Part shown: piece after piece, positions 37,031 to 47,760 of the stretch
Layout of the letters: each line of letters starts with the position of its first letter
Numbering within the stretch: position 1 is the stretch's first letter
From: Winogradskyella wichelsiae
GTDB lineage: Bacteria; Bacteroidota; Bacteroidia; Flavobacteriales; Flavobacteriaceae
Assembly: GCF_013403925.1 (NCBI RefSeq)
Contig: NZ_JABFDJ010000003.1
Coordinates: 62,001 to 126,000 of the forward strand
DNA length: 64,000 nucleotides
Reading direction: 5' to 3'
Translations under genes and position numbers: made by a program
Notes under the pieces: model-generated
Seen by the model: only the letters and a program-made list of their open reading frames with translations
Told to the model about the DNA's origin: nothing
The model's database searches: none

Positions 37031-37450
37031 ATGAAAACTTATAAATTTAAAGTCAACGAAAACGGCTATACGGTTAATATAAAATCACATGAAGACAATG
37101 TTATTAATTTAGAGGTAAATGGTACCTCTTATGATGTGGTACTAAAGGCAGATGTAAAAACGACTAAAACACCAACTTTAATTCGATCTGCTTCAAAACA
37201 ACCTGCTGTACCTTTAAAGGTTAATCCAAAATCTGCAACTACTAAAATTGTAGCACCAATACCAGGTGTTATTCTATCGATTAATGTAAAAATCGGGGAT
37301 ATTATAAAAGAAAATGATCAATTATTAGTTTTAGAAGCCATGAAAATGGAAAATAATATCGTAGCAGAAAAAGCTGGGACTGTAACAGCCATACAAGTAA
37401 CTGTAGGGCAACAAGTATTACAAGATGCAGTAATGATTGAGCTAGAATAG
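37031..37450 (+). CDS. Biotin carrier subunit of the decarboxylase
   Basis: Start set at ATG 37031 (139 residues, MKTYKFKVNENGY); an upstream in-frame ATG at 36998 adds a non-family peptide. The C-terminal biotinyl domain has the canonical site LVLEAMKMENNI, with the biotinylated Lys between two Mets, and the preceding VAPIPGVILSINVKIGD half. A Pro/Lys/Thr-rich linker precedes it. It carries CO2 between the carboxyltransferase and the membrane beta subunit. Confidence 0.93.
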   Translation: MKTYKFKVNENGYTVNIKSHEDNVINLEVNGTSYDVVLKADVKTTKTPTLIRSASKQPAVPLKVNPKSATTKIVAPIPGVILSINVKIGDIIKENDQLLVLEAMKMENNIVAEKAGTVTAIQVTVGQQVLQDAVMIELE

Positions 37451-37507
37451 AATGCTATATTCTACTTGACTCAATTATAAATACTAACCATTAGTTAAAA
37501 GAAAAAA

Positions 37508-38833
37508 ATGAAAAAACTAATTATAATATTTAGTGTTTTGTCATTACTGATTTTTATTAAACCAGTACTTGGATTAGGCACAAATATAAACGCAGTAGAC
37601 AGTGCAACCGTATCTACAACGCAAGTAGTAGACAATGCAGATGATGAAAGTGTTCTAGATGGTGCATTTAAAGGTATAGAGAAATTTTATAATTATACCG
37701 GATTTGCAAATGCAACATCAGGACATATTTTAATGATTTTTATAGGAATCATTTTTATATACTTAGGAATTAAATACGATTATGAACCCTTATTATTAAT
37801 ACCAATTGGGATTGGTGTTATTATAGGAAATATTCCTTTCGTTGCAGGAAATCAAACAGGAATCTATGAAACAGGATCTGTTTTAAACTACCTCTATTTT
37901 GGTGTGGTAAAAGGGATCTATCCACCACTTATTTTCTTAGGAATTGGGGCAATGACGGATTTCTCATCCTTAATAGCAAATCCAAAACTAATGTTATTAG
38001 GCGGTGCTGCACAAATTGGTGTTTTTGCTACGTTTTTAGGTGCTCTTTATTTAGGATTTAACCTTCCCGAAGCAGGTGCTATAGGAATTATTGGTGGTGC
38101 AGATGGACCAACAGCTATATTCCTTTCGTCTAAATTAGCAAACGGTATAAATGTCCTTGCAGATGGTACAACCGTTAAAAATTTAATTGGACCAATCGCT
38201 ATTGCTGCTTATTCTTACATGGCATTAGTACCTGTAATTCAACCTCCCTTAATGCGTTTATTGGTTTCAAAAAAAGATAGAAAAATTAAAATGAAACCAC
38301 CAAGAGCGGTAACACAAAAAGAGAAAATGATATTCCCTGTAGTCGCTTTAATTTTAACTTTATTTATTTCACCAAGTGCCTTACCTTTATTGGGTATGTT
38401 ATTCTTTGGGAATTTATTAAAAGAATCAGGCAGAACTGAGCGTTTAGCAGAAACTGCAAGAACAAAACTGATCGATATCGTAACTATATTATTAGGGGTT
38501 ACCGTTGGTGCTTCGACACAAGCAGATATCTTTATCACTAAAGATTCGATGTTAATCTTTGGCTTAGGTGCCATATCATTTGTAATTGCAACTATGGGAG
38601 GCTTATTATTTGCTAAGTTTATGAATCTTTTCTTAAAAGGTGAGAATAAAATAAACCCTTTAATTGGTGCAGCAGGTGTTTCAGCAGTACCTGATAGTGC
38701 AAGGGTTGTTCATACCGAAGGTTTAAAATCAGATCCAAGTAATTACTTGTTAATGCATGCCATGGCACCCAATGTTTCTGGGGTTATTGGTTCTGCAATT
38801 GCAGCTGGTATTATACTAAGTTTCTTAGGATAA
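37508..38833 (+). CDS. Na+-translocating decarboxylase beta subunit
   Basis: A 441-residue polytopic membrane protein of the OadB/MmdB/GcdB family. Conserved motifs include GGADGPTAIFLSSKLA and NPLIGAAGVSAVPDSARV with SxxPDSAR, which harbour the residues for Na+ and carboxybiotin coupling. The N-terminal ~60 residues form a signal-like segment with an extra acidic linker, common in Bacteroidota members. Decarboxylation of carboxybiotin here drives Na+ export. Confidence 0.92.
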   Translation: MKKLIIIFSVLSLLIFIKPVLGLGTNINAVDSATVSTTQVVDNADDESVLDGAFKGIEKFYNYTGFANATSGHILMIFIGIIFIYLGIKYDYEPLLLIPIGIGVIIGNIPFVAGNQTGIYETGSVLNYLYFGVVKGIYPPLIFLGIGAMTDFSSLIANPKLMLLGGAAQIGVFATFLGALYLGFNLPEAGAIGIIGGADGPTAIFLSSKLANGINVLADGTTVKNLIGPIAIAAYSYMALVPVIQPPLMRLLVSKKDRKIKMKPPRAVTQKEKMIFPVVALILTLFISPSALPLLGMLFFGNLLKESGRTERLAETARTKLIDIVTILLGVTVGASTQADIFITKDSMLIFGLGAISFVIATMGGLLFAKFMNLFLKGENKINPLIGAAGVSAVPDSARVVHTEGLKSDPSNYLLMHAMAPNVSGVIGSAIAAGIILSFLG

Positions 38834-38864
38834 CAACAACGATGAATTAAATAATTTTAATATT

Positions 38865-40664
38865 ATGAATACTAAAAACAAACCACTTTTTTCAGAATTC
38901 TCACCTGTTTCAAAAGAACAGTGGATGGAAAGGGTTACAGTAGATTTAAAAGGTGCAGATTTTGATAGAAAACTAGTTTGGAAAAACTTAACAGGTATTA
39001 AGATTCAACCTTGCTATACAATTGAAGATAAAATAACACAACTAAAAAATACAGGTGAAAATTCTCAGACTTTAGTCAATTACAGAACCATAGCTGTTAC
39101 ATCTGTTGCTAATGGAAATAAGTTAGCATTAGTCGCTGTTCAAGAAGGTGTTAATGGTCTTATTTTTCAATTAAAAGAAACAGTACCTGTAGCCGAATTA
39201 TTAAAAGGTATTAATTTAAATGAAATCGCGGTCTCATTTAAATTAAAAAAAAACGCTGTCGCTTTTACCAAAACCTTAGTCGCATTTGCTAAAGAAGCAA
39301 AATTAAAAGGATTTATAGATACGGGTTTAATATCAAATTATGTTACAACAGGCGTTTTTGATGACAATGAAATTGATGTTATTGCAGAATTAATAAAGCT
39401 CGTCACATATTTTCCTGACTTCAAAGTTATTACAATTTCAGGAACAGAATATTTAGATTCTGGCGCTAATCAAGTTCAAGAAATTGCTTACACGTTGAGT
39501 TCTTTGGTTTTTTTAATTGAAAAATTAAAAGAAAAAGGTATTGCTGTTCAAAGCATATTTGATCATTTAAATGTAGAACTTGCTATTGGGTTAGAATATT
39601 TTGTTGAAATAGGAAAATTTAGAGCCTTTAACAATTTATTAGCTGAAGTTGCAGCTAAATATGATGTTGTAGATTTCTGTAATACGATGACTGCTAAAAC
39701 TTCTATTTGGAGCAAATCTGTAACCGATGCTGAAACTAACTTATTACGTTGTACCACAGAAGCAATGGCTGCTATATTAGGAAATGTTGATGGTGTTTTA
39801 ATTGATGCTTATGATAGAGAGTTTAAAAACCCTTCTGATTTTTCAAGTCGAATAGCTGGTAATATCACCACCATTTTAAGAGAAGAATCTTATTTTGGTA
39901 AAGTATCTAATCCTGTTGATGGTTCTTATTATATTGAAGAAGTGAGTTCTAAAATAGCAGAAAAAGCTTTAGAGTTATTTAAAGCGATTGAAAGTGAAGG
40001 AGGTTTCTATACCGCTTTTGAAAACGAAACTATTCAACAACAAATCGGTGAAATTCGTTTACAAAAACTAAAATTAATTAGTCAACGTAGAATACCAATG
40101 GTTGGGATAAATAAATATCCAAACCTTATGGAAACTGTAGACAAAAAGCTTCTATCAAAAGGGATGACTTCCAACCCAGAAGTATTAACTCCAAGACGCG
40201 CATCTCTAGAAATAGAAGCGATGCGTAGAGTTACAGAAGAGTTAGTAGATCAAACCAATGTACGACCTATTGTTCAGTTAGCGAGTTACGGTAATTTAAC
40301 GATGCGAAAAGCGAGAGCAGCATTTGCTTACGATTTTATGGGCATTAGTGGATTTGATGTTCACCAAGAAGAAAGTTTTGAAAACGCGAATGTAGCTGCT
40401 ACTGAAAGTGCAAAATCAGAAGCTCATGTGGTTGTAATTTGTAGTTCAGACGAAGACTACGACGCTACAGCTTTAGAGTTTATAAATACATTTAGGAAGC
40501 TTAATAAAGACAAAGTATTATTGTTAGCAGGCGCACCAAAAAACATGGACGAATTAACTGAATCTGGCTTAGATGGTGTGGTTAATACGAGAGCAGATAT
40601 TCTTGTAACACTTTCTTCTATTCAAGAAAAAATCCAAAAAAACTTTAAATCCTTAGAAGTATGA
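38865..40664 (+). CDS. mutA: Methylmalonyl-CoA mutase small subunit
   Basis: A 599-residue MutA-type subunit: TIM-barrel-like N-terminal domain with SGTEYLDSGANQVQEIAYTL, and a degenerate C-terminal B12-fold (AHVVVICSSDEDYDATAL) that lacks the DxHxxG cobalamin motif, as expected for the non-catalytic beta subunit. It pairs with the large subunit encoded 51 bp downstream. Converts succinyl-CoA and methylmalonyl-CoA together with MutB. Confidence 0.92.
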   Translation: MNTKNKPLFSEFSPVSKEQWMERVTVDLKGADFDRKLVWKNLTGIKIQPCYTIEDKITQLKNTGENSQTLVNYRTIAVTSVANGNKLALVAVQEGVNGLIFQLKETVPVAELLKGINLNEIAVSFKLKKNAVAFTKTLVAFAKEAKLKGFIDTGLISNYVTTGVFDDNEIDVIAELIKLVTYFPDFKVITISGTEYLDSGANQVQEIAYTLSSLVFLIEKLKEKGIAVQSIFDHLNVELAIGLEYFVEIGKFRAFNNLLAEVAAKYDVVDFCNTMTAKTSIWSKSVTDAETNLLRCTTEAMAAILGNVDGVLIDAYDREFKNPSDFSSRIAGNITTILREESYFGKVSNPVDGSYYIEEVSSKIAEKALELFKAIESEGGFYTAFENETIQQQIGEIRLQKLKLISQRRIPMVGINKYPNLMETVDKKLLSKGMTSNPEVLTPRRASLEIEAMRRVTEELVDQTNVRPIVQLASYGNLTMRKARAAFAYDFMGISGFDVHQEESFENANVAATESAKSEAHVVVICSSDEDYDATALEFINTFRKLNKDKVLLLAGAPKNMDELTESGLDGVVNTRADILVTLSSIQEKIQKNFKSLEV

Positions 40665-40715
40665 TAGCGCTTTTGCGATTGCATATTACTATTGAAATCT
40701 CTAAATAAAAACGAC

Positions 40716-42851
40716 ATGAAACCCGATTTTTCAGATATAACATTAAATTCAGCTGTAAAACATACCGTTGAAACAAAAGAAGAGACTAAAGAAATTTGGA
40801 ATACTCCTGAAGGCATTCCTGTAAAAAAACATTTTACAAAAGACGATATTTCAGAAGCAGAACATTTACATTATACAGCTGGTGTGCCTCCTTTTTTAAG
40901 AGGCCCTTACAGTGCAATGTATGCCATGCGCCCATGGACAATTCGTCAATATGCTGGATTTTCAACCGCAGAAGAGTCAAACGCTTTTTACAGAAGAAAT
41001 TTAGCTGCTGGTCAGAAAGGACTTTCAGTAGCTTTTGATTTAGCAACACACCGTGGTTATGATTCCGATCACCCACGTGTAACTGGTGATGTTGGTAAGG
41101 CTGGTGTTGCTATAGATTCTATTTTAGATATGGAAATTTTGTTCGATCAAATTCCATTAGATAAAATGTCGGTTTCTATGACTATGAACGGCGCTGTATT
41201 GCCAATTATGGCGTTTTATATTGCTGCCGCTAAAAAACAAGGTGTAACATTAGATAAACTTTCAGGAACCATTCAGAATGATATCTTGAAAGAATTTATG
41301 GTGCGTAATACTTACATCTATCCACCGGCACCTTCCATGCGTATCATTGGCGATATTTTTGATTACACAACCAAAAACATGCCCAAGTTCAATTCCATTT
41401 CTATTAGTGGTTATCATATGCAAGAAGCTGGTGCAACGGCTGATATTGAATTGGCGTATACCTTAGCTGATGGTATGGAATATATTAGAACGGGATTAAA
41501 ATCAGGTTTAAAAATTGATGAATTTGCACCACGTTTATCATTCTTCTGGGCGGTAGGAATGAATCACTTTATGGAAATTGCAAAAATGCGTGCAGCGCGT
41601 ATGCTTTGGGCAAAAATCATAAAATCGTTTAATCCTAAAAACCCAAAATCAATGGCATTGCGTACACATAGTCAAACGTCTGGTTGGAGTTTAAGTGAGC
41701 AAGATCCTTTTAATAATGTAGCTCGTACGTGTATTGAAGCAATGGCAGCCACTTTGGGTGGTACACAATCTTTACACACCAACGCTTTAGATGAAGCGAT
41801 TGCTTTACCTACAGATTTCTCTGCAAGGATTGCACGTAATACTCAGATTTTTATTCAAGATGAAACCCAAATGACCAAATCCGTGGATCCTTGGGCTGGT
41901 TCTTATTATGTAGAATATTTAACGCAAGAAATTGCTAAAAAAGCATGGACACTAATTGAAGAAGTTGAAGAGCTTGGTGGAATGGCTAAAGCTATAGAAA
42001 CTGGAGTTCCTAAATTAAGAATTGAAGAAGCGTCTGCTCGCAAACAAGCACGTTTAGATTCTGCACAAGATATTTTAGTGGGTGTCAATAAATTTAAAAC
42101 CACAGAAAAATCAAATATAGAAATTTTAGATATTGATAATACAGCTGTGAGGGATTCTCAGATTGCGCGTTTAAATAAAATGAAAGCAGAACGTGATTCA
42201 GAAATTGTTACTGCGAATTTGAAAGCCTTAGAGGATTGTGCAGGAGGTAAAAAAGGAAATTTACTAGAGCTTGCTGTTGAAGCAGCCGAAAACTTTGCCA
42301 CTTTAGGTGAAATATCAGATGCTTTAGAAGTACACTTCGGACGCCATAAGGCGGCTACAAAATTAATTAGTGGTGTTTACGGTAAAGAAGTTAAAAGCGA
42401 TGATACTTTTGCTAAAGCTCAAAAAATGACTGATAAGTTTGCCGAAATTGAAGGCCGGAGACCTAGAGTTATGATTGCTAAAATGGGGCAAGATGGACAT
42501 GATAGAGGTGCAAAAGTTGTTGCTTCTAGTTTTGCAGATTTAGGTTTTGATGTAGATATGGGAGGGTTATTCCAAACCCCTGAAGAAGTGGCCAAACAAG
42601 CCATAGAAAATGATGTGCATTTTGTTGGTGCTTCTAGTTTGGCTGCAGGACATAAAACCTTAATTCCTCAATTAATTAATGAGTTAGAAAAATTAGGAAG
42701 ACCAGATATCATGGTTTTTGCAGGTGGAGTTATACCAGCTAAGGATTATGACTTTTTATTGGAACGAAAAGTAGTTGCCATTTTTGGACCTGGTACTGTA
42801 ATATCAGAATCCGCAATTACCATTATGGAAAAATATTTAGAGAAAGAATAA
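40716..42851 (+). CDS. mutB: Methylmalonyl-CoA mutase large (catalytic) subunit
   Basis: Start at ATG 40716 (711 residues); the longer frame begins with a TTG 24 bp upstream. N-terminal barrel motifs [17 protein letters not shown] and [14 protein letters not shown] are intact, TGWSL-type active-site region [14 protein letters not shown] is present, and the C-terminal domain carries [12 protein letters not shown], with the DGHDRG motif whose His coordinates cobalamin. It depends on adenosylcobalamin and on the MeaB chaperone encoded convergently at 43815-44819. Last gene of the operon. Confidence 0.95.
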   Translation: MKPDFSDITLNSAVKHTVETKEETKEIWNTPEGIPVKKHFTKDDISEAEHLHYTAGVPPFLRGPYSAMYAMRPWTIRQYAGFSTAEESNAFYRRNLAAGQKGLSVAFDLATHRGYDSDHPRVTGDVGKAGVAIDSILDMEILFDQIPLDKMSVSMTMNGAVLPIMAFYIAAAKKQGVTLDKLSGTIQNDILKEFMVRNTYIYPPAPSMRIIGDIFDYTTKNMPKFNSISISGYHMQEAGATADIELAYTLADGMEYIRTGLKSGLKIDEFAPRLSFFWAVGMNHFMEIAKMRAARMLWAKIIKSFNPKNPKSMALRTHSQTSGWSLSEQDPFNNVARTCIEAMAATLGGTQSLHTNALDEAIALPTDFSARIARNTQIFIQDETQMTKSVDPWAGSYYVEYLTQEIAKKAWTLIEEVEELGGMAKAIETGVPKLRIEEASARKQARLDSAQDILVGVNKFKTTEKSNIEILDIDNTAVRDSQIARLNKMKAERDSEIVTANLKALEDCAGGKKGNLLELAVEAAENFATLGEISDALEVHFGRHKAATKLISGVYGKEVKSDDTFAKAQKMTDKFAEIEGRRPRVMIAKMGQDGHDRGAKVVASSFADLGFDVDMGGLFQTPEEVAKQAIENDVHFVGASSLAAGHKTLIPQLINELEKLGRPDIMVFAGGVIPAKDYDFLLERKVVAIFGPGTVISESAITIMEKYLEKE

Positions 42852-42966
42852 ACTCTAAATATAAAATTATCACATTAAGAAGGTTGAAGCACATTTAAAA
42901 CTAGAGAAGAGAGAATTTTTAAGACCACGCCTAAACTGATACTTGTTATAAATTTTTAACCATAGA

Positions 42967-42997
42967 AAAGCCTAAACATTATAATTGTTTAGGCTTT
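42967..42997. terminator. Bidirectional terminator between mutB and thioesterase
   Basis: AAAGCCTAAACA (42967-42978) pairs perfectly with TGTTTAGGCTTT (42986-42997). Confidence 0.88.
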
Positions 42998-43024
42998 GTA
43001 TTGTTATATTCAGTAAGGTAACCA

Positions 43025-43780
43025 TTAATATTTTTTCCAAATAGTAGTTGCTGTAGCGCAAACTTTATCACTCCCTTTTACTTTTATTGTGTGTTGAAAA
43101 TTATTTGGGGTATCAAGCGCTTTTGTTAATGAAATAACAGTATCACCAAACTGAGCTTCTGAAATAAAGCGACCATCAATAACATGCAAAAAGTGTGTAT
43201 TTACAATAGTTTCAGGTATCGATTCAATAACCCATTGTAAATATCGAATATTATTAACGTGCTTATTCATGTCTGTATCAAATCTATGAACCTTAAATTT
43301 TCCTGAATAATCAGCTTGTTCTACTGCATTTATTTTCTTCTTAATATTTGTAGCAATAGCACTTTCAGTATAGCAAGACCATTTCTCTTTAATATCTTGA
43401 AAAATTGGAGTAGGTTTTCTTTTTTCAATATCGAAAAACACCCATAAGCCTTTTGCACGACCAATAATATTTTGATGTTCATCAAAAATCAGATTTTCTC
43501 TGTAACCTTTAATAGTCGAGTAATTAGACAACCAAGTTCTAATCGTAATTTTTTCTTTATAATTTGGATAACGGTCCATCTGTAAGACACCAGAAAATAA
43601 GACCCAACCGATATTCTTTTCAAATAAATTAAATAAACTATAATCTATAAAATAACAATGTTCTGCAGCAGTTTCTTCTAATAAGGCTAACATTATAGCT
43701 GGTGTTGCTAGCCCTAATTCATTCATCTCAAAATAGCGTAATTCAAACTGCTTGTCAAAATAATTATTAAATGTCATCAT
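43025..43780 (-). CDS. Acyl-ACP thioesterase-like protein
   Basis: A 251-residue double hot-dog protein of acyl-ACP thioesterase type. The first half has RYFEMNELGLATPAIMLALL and the second half VHRFDTDMNKHVNNIRYLQW, which contains the conserved Asn/His region (typical NxHxNN) of the family. It would hydrolyse acyl-ACP to release fatty acids. It lies 34 bp downstream of meaB on the same strand, so it is probably co-transcribed. Confidence 0.85.
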   Translation of the reverse strand: MMTFNNYFDKQFELRYFEMNELGLATPAIMLALLEETAAEHCYFIDYSLFNLFEKNIGWVLFSGVLQMDRYPNYKEKITIRTWLSNYSTIKGYRENLIFDEHQNIIGRAKGLWVFFDIEKRKPTPIFQDIKEKWSCYTESAIATNIKKKINAVEQADYSGKFKVHRFDTDMNKHVNNIRYLQWVIESIPETIVNTHFLHVIDGRFISEAQFGDTVISLTKALDTPNNFQHTIKVKGSDKVCATATTIWKKY

Positions 43781-43814
43781 CGCAATTTTTTGAAGATTTA
43801 TAGATGAATTTCTT

Positions 43815-44819
43815 CTAAAAGGAATTTTTAAATTTCTTAAGAATCTGCAGTGCTGCCTTTACTGGTGATATTTTAGAAGATACAATGTCTTTTTCTAGTT
43901 GAACGAGTTCACTTTTAATGTTTTTAGAACCATAAAACATGTGTTTCAATTCTTCATTGATATTATTATACATCCACTTTATTTGCTGATGGTTTCTATT
44001 TTTTAAGAAATAACCATTCTCGTCAACTAGTGTTTTATAATTCTGTATCTGATCCCAAACATTAGAAATTCCTGTATGCTTTGTTGATGATGCTGTACTA
44101 ACTACAGGACTCCAGCCAGATTCTGATAGAGGAAATATATGTAAGGCATTTTGATATTGTCGTTTTGCTATTTTACTATTTGTAATGTTATCTCCATCGG
44201 CTTTATTGATGACCACCATATCTGCCATTTCCATAATCCCTTTTTTAATGCCTTGTAGTTCATCACCAGCACCAGAAAGCATTAAGAGTAGAAAGAAGTC
44301 CGTCATACCATGTACAGCCGTTTCCGACTGTCCAACACCCACGGTTTCCACTAAAATAACATCGTAACCCGCGGCCTCACAAAGCAACATGGTTTCGCCT
44401 GTTTTATTAGCAACACCTCCTAAAGTATCTCCAGTAGAGGAAGGTCTAATGTAAGCTTCTTCTAACATTGATAATTCTTCCATTCTTGTTTTATCTCCAA
44501 GAATACTACCTTTAGAGCGCTGACTGCTTGGATCTATGGATAAAATAGCAACTTTATGACCTTCTTTAACCAGATATAAACCAAAGGCTTCAATAAATGT
44601 ACTTTTTCCAACACCAGGAACTCCTGTAATGCCAACGCGAATAGATTGCCCAGAACTTGGTAATATGTGCTGAACAATTTCTTTTGCTAAGATTTTATCG
44701 CTTTCTAAATTACTTTCTATAATTGTAATCGCTCTAGATAATACAACACGATCTCCAGCTAAAACACCATCGATATAAGCTTTTGAGGATAATCTGTTTT
44801 TAGGTTTATAATTTTTCAT
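43815..44819 (-). CDS. meaB: Methylmalonyl-CoA mutase-associated GTPase MeaB
   Basis: Start set at ATG 44819 (334 residues); a TTG at 44849 is a poorer choice. G3E-family P-loop GTPase: Walker A GITGVPGVGKSTFIEAF, switch region with SIDPSSQRSKGSILGDKTRM, Walker B-like VILVETVGVGQSETAV, and base-specificity motif INKAD. MeaB gates cofactor loading and protects MutAB from inactivation. Its position opposite the end of the mutase operon supports this over the alternative ArgK naming. Confidence 0.93.
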   Translation of the reverse strand: MKNYKPKNRLSSKAYIDGVLAGDRVVLSRAITIIESNLESDKILAKEIVQHILPSSGQSIRVGITGVPGVGKSTFIEAFGLYLVKEGHKVAILSIDPSSQRSKGSILGDKTRMEELSMLEEAYIRPSSTGDTLGGVANKTGETMLLCEAAGYDVILVETVGVGQSETAVHGMTDFFLLLMLSGAGDELQGIKKGIMEMADMVVINKADGDNITNSKIAKRQYQNALHIFPLSESGWSPVVSTASSTKHTGISNVWDQIQNYKTLVDENGYFLKNRNHQQIKWMYNNINEELKHMFYGSKNIKSELVQLEKDIVSSKISPVKAALQILKKFKNSF

Positions 44820-45144
44820 TTTAGTGGTATAATACTCTGTAGTTATCAAGAGATTCTCGGCACTAACAAAGATACAGAATATGCAAAAGACAACATAGTA
44901 GAAACAACCTTTTTAAATCATTTTTTTATAAAAAAAGAAAGGTCTTTTTACTTTAAACGAAACATTTTATAAAAAAAATAATAAGACCATTTTATATTAA
45001 AACGTCTTGTAGAAGCTATCGTACAAAAATATCTCGTCGATAAAATCTAATGATTTGTATAGGTAATTGATGCTAACTTATATTACAGTTTAAGACTAGG
45101 CTTTATAGTTTCACCTTTGAAGTGTTCAATTAAAACACTATAAA
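44820..45144. other. Divergent promoter region between meaB and the efflux operon
   Basis: 325 bp, AT-rich, no gene. A dyad AGTGTT (45121-45126) / AACACT (45134-45139) with 7-bp spacing lies just before the TolC-like ATG and could be an operator. The rest shows nothing I can support. Confidence 0.4.
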
Positions 45145-46476
45145 ATGAAATCATATATACTACTCGTAGTTTTACTTTTTGCAAAGCTCGGTTTTGCTCA
45201 AGAAAACCCAACGGATTCATCTCAAAAAATATGGTCTTTAGAAGATTGTATAGCATATGCGATAGAGAATAATATTACAGTAAAAGAAGCGAATTTAAAT
45301 AAGGAACTTGCTGAAGTTGATTACAGTGCAACAAAATCATCAAGATTACCTAATTTATTTGGAAGTGCATCTCAAAGTTTTTCTAGCGGAAATACTATTG
45401 ATCCTATTACTAGTGATTATGTAACGGATCAAATTCACAGTACAAATGTAGGCATCAATAGTTCTGTAACTTTATTTCAAGGGAATCAAATTACCAACCA
45501 AATTAAGCAAAGTAAATTATTGTTAGATCAGAGTATTCTTGAAGAAGATGTAGAAAAAAACAATATTATTCTAAATATTTTAGAAACCTATTTACAAACG
45601 CTTTACAGTAAGGAAAGCATTACAATTGCAGAAAACAATTTAGAGGCTTCAGAGAATGAAGTGGCAAGAGCTAAAGCACGCTTAGATGCTGGAACTATAG
45701 CTTTAAGCGACTACACAGAAGCACAAAGCCAAGCGGCAACAAACAGATACAACATTATTGCAGCTAAAAATGATTACCAACAATATATCATTACTCTTAA
45801 ACAGTTATTAGAATTAACACCTGCAGATGATTTGGAAATTGAAGCTATTTCGGAAAACATGGATGTGGTAAATCTAGAATTAGATAAGCTTGATATTTAC
45901 AATAAGGCTTTAGGTATTTTACCTGAGATAAAAGCGAGTGATGTTAATATTGCAGCTACAGAGAAAGAATTAGATATTGCTAAAGGTGGGTATTTGCCAA
46001 CTTTAACATTATCTGGAAGTTTAGGATCTGGTTATACGAGTATTAACGATAACAATTTTACCGATCAATTTGATGTGAATTTTAATCAGCAACTAGGTTT
46101 GTCATTGAGTATTCCAATATTCAACAGAAATCAAACTAAAGCTGCAGTGCAAACAGCGACGATTAATATTGAAAAAGCACAAATTCAGAAACAGGCTACA
46201 GAAAAGGATCTTTACAAACGTGTAGAAACCGCTTATCAAAATGCAATATCTGCACAAGAGCAAGTGATTGCAGCAGCAGCTTCTAAAGATGCCGCAGAGC
46301 AATCTTATGAATTAGCACAGAAAAAATATGAATTAGGAGCCTTGAGTACTACTGATTTAGTCATTAGTCAAAATACGTATACTAACACACAACAGAACTA
46401 TTTACAATCAAAATACTTAAACGTATTGTATCACCAACTTTTACAATATTATCAAGGAAACGAAATAAAACTATAA
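45145..46476 (+). CDS. TolC-family outer-membrane efflux protein
   Basis: 443 residues with a signal peptide (to about residue 19, GFAQ). Two OEP repeats of long amphipathic helices and beta segments cover the rest: WSLEDCIAYAIENNITVKEA near the start and AYQNAISAQEQVIAAAASKD in the second repeat. It should form the trimeric outer-membrane/periplasmic duct for the MacA/MacB-like pump encoded directly downstream. Confidence 0.9.
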   Translation: MKSYILLVVLLFAKLGFAQENPTDSSQKIWSLEDCIAYAIENNITVKEANLNKELAEVDYSATKSSRLPNLFGSASQSFSSGNTIDPITSDYVTDQIHSTNVGINSSVTLFQGNQITNQIKQSKLLLDQSILEEDVEKNNIILNILETYLQTLYSKESITIAENNLEASENEVARAKARLDAGTIALSDYTEAQSQAATNRYNIIAAKNDYQQYIITLKQLLELTPADDLEIEAISENMDVVNLELDKLDIYNKALGILPEIKASDVNIAATEKELDIAKGGYLPTLTLSGSLGSGYTSINDNNFTDQFDVNFNQQLGLSLSIPIFNRNQTKAAVQTATINIEKAQIQKQATEKDLYKRVETAYQNAISAQEQVIAAAASKDAAEQSYELAQKKYELGALSTTDLVISQNTYTNTQQNYLQSKYLNVLYHQLLQYYQGNEIKL

Positions 46477-46551
46477 TCAAAACAAGTATATACGGCACAT
46501 TTTTATATGTGAAATGTTAGTATTTAATAAGAAACGATAAACAAAACCATC

Positions 46552-47754
46552 ATGAAAAATAAAAAGAAAATAATTATCGGTAGCATTGTCTTAGTCGGGC
46601 TAGCTATTGCAGCTTTCAGCTTTTTTAAAGGTGAAGATGCCATCATTATAGAAGCTAAAACGGTTGTTGCTAAAACAGCGAATGTAACCACTATGGTTAC
46701 AGCAACTGGAACGATTGAACCTATTAATCAAGTCGATGTTGGTACACAAGTTTCTGGTGTGGTAGAAAAGGTACTTGTAGATTATAATAGTGAAGTTAAA
46801 GAAGGACAACTTATCGCAGAATTAGATAAAACAAATCTAAAAGCATCACTTACACAAGCACAAGCGTCTTATGATAATGCTGTCAGTCAAAGAAATTACA
46901 CGCAAACTATTTACGAAAGACAAAAAACATTGTTTAACAATCAGGTGATTAGTAAATCTGATTTCGATGATGCAGAGTATAGCTATCAAACAGCAAAAGG
47001 AACCGTAACACAACGTTTATCAGATTTACAATCTGCAAGAACCAACTTAGGTTATGCAAATATTTATTCGCCAATAGATGGTGTTGTATTATCTAGAGAT
47101 ATAGACGAAGGACAAACCGTTGCTGCAAGTTATAGTACACCAACTTTATTCACCATTGCTCAAGATTTAAAACAAATGCAGGTTGAAGCAGATGTTGATG
47201 AAGCAGATATAGGAAGTGTAAAAGAAGGGCAACGTGTAGAGTTTACTGTAGATGCTTACATCGGTGAGACGTTTAATGGAGAAGTAACACAAGTACGTTT
47301 AGATCCTACAGTGACTTCAAACGTCGTCACCTATACGGTAGTTATTAAAGCTGATAATGAAGATTTAAAATTAAAACCAGGATTAACGGCTACCATTTCA
47401 ATTTTCACTTTAGAATTAAATGATGTGTTAACAGCTGAAGCTAAAGCTATCAATTTTAAACCTGAAACAGAAACTCTAGCAACTTATAATGCGCATCATA
47501 ATTTACAAAGCGGAACAACAAGTGCTTCAGCAGATAGTAAAACACTTTGGGTACTTGGCAAGGATAGAAGTATTACTGAAAAAACAGTAACTCTAGGTGC
47601 TAGTGATGGTGTAAATGTTCAGATTTTAAGCGGAATTAATGAAGGTGATAAGTTAGTTTATAGTTTAAAAGGAGTTTCTAAATCAGAAGTTAATCCTGCA
47701 GGTACAAGCGAAAGTCCATTTATGCCCCAACGTCCAGGAGGAAAGAAAAAGTAA
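46552..47754 (+). CDS. macA: MacA-like periplasmic adaptor (HlyD/RND type)
   Basis: 400 residues. One N-terminal TM (about 7-25), then a biotinyl-lipoyl half motif ATGTIEPINQVDVGTQVSG, a coiled-coil hairpin (about 90-160), the second lipoyl half NIYSPIDGVVLSRDIDEG, beta-barrel domain and a C-terminal membrane-proximal domain. The C-terminus is Pro/Gly/Lys-rich. It connects the TolC-like channel to the MacB permease. The next gene starts 6 bp downstream. Confidence 0.9.
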   Translation: MKNKKKIIIGSIVLVGLAIAAFSFFKGEDAIIIEAKTVVAKTANVTTMVTATGTIEPINQVDVGTQVSGVVEKVLVDYNSEVKEGQLIAELDKTNLKASLTQAQASYDNAVSQRNYTQTIYERQKTLFNNQVISKSDFDDAEYSYQTAKGTVTQRLSDLQSARTNLGYANIYSPIDGVVLSRDIDEGQTVAASYSTPTLFTIAQDLKQMQVEADVDEADIGSVKEGQRVEFTVDAYIGETFNGEVTQVRLDPTVTSNVVTYTVVIKADNEDLKLKPGLTATISIFTLELNDVLTAEAKAINFKPETETLATYNAHHNLQSGTTSASADSKTLWVLGKDRSITEKTVTLGASDGVNVQILSGINEGDKLVYSLKGVSKSEVNPAGTSESPFMPQRPGGKKK

Positions 47755-47760
47755 AGAGCC

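Noticed and set aside
38239..38574. 111-aa minus-strand ORF inside the decarboxylase beta gene
   Set aside because: Antisense shadow of a conserved membrane protein gene.
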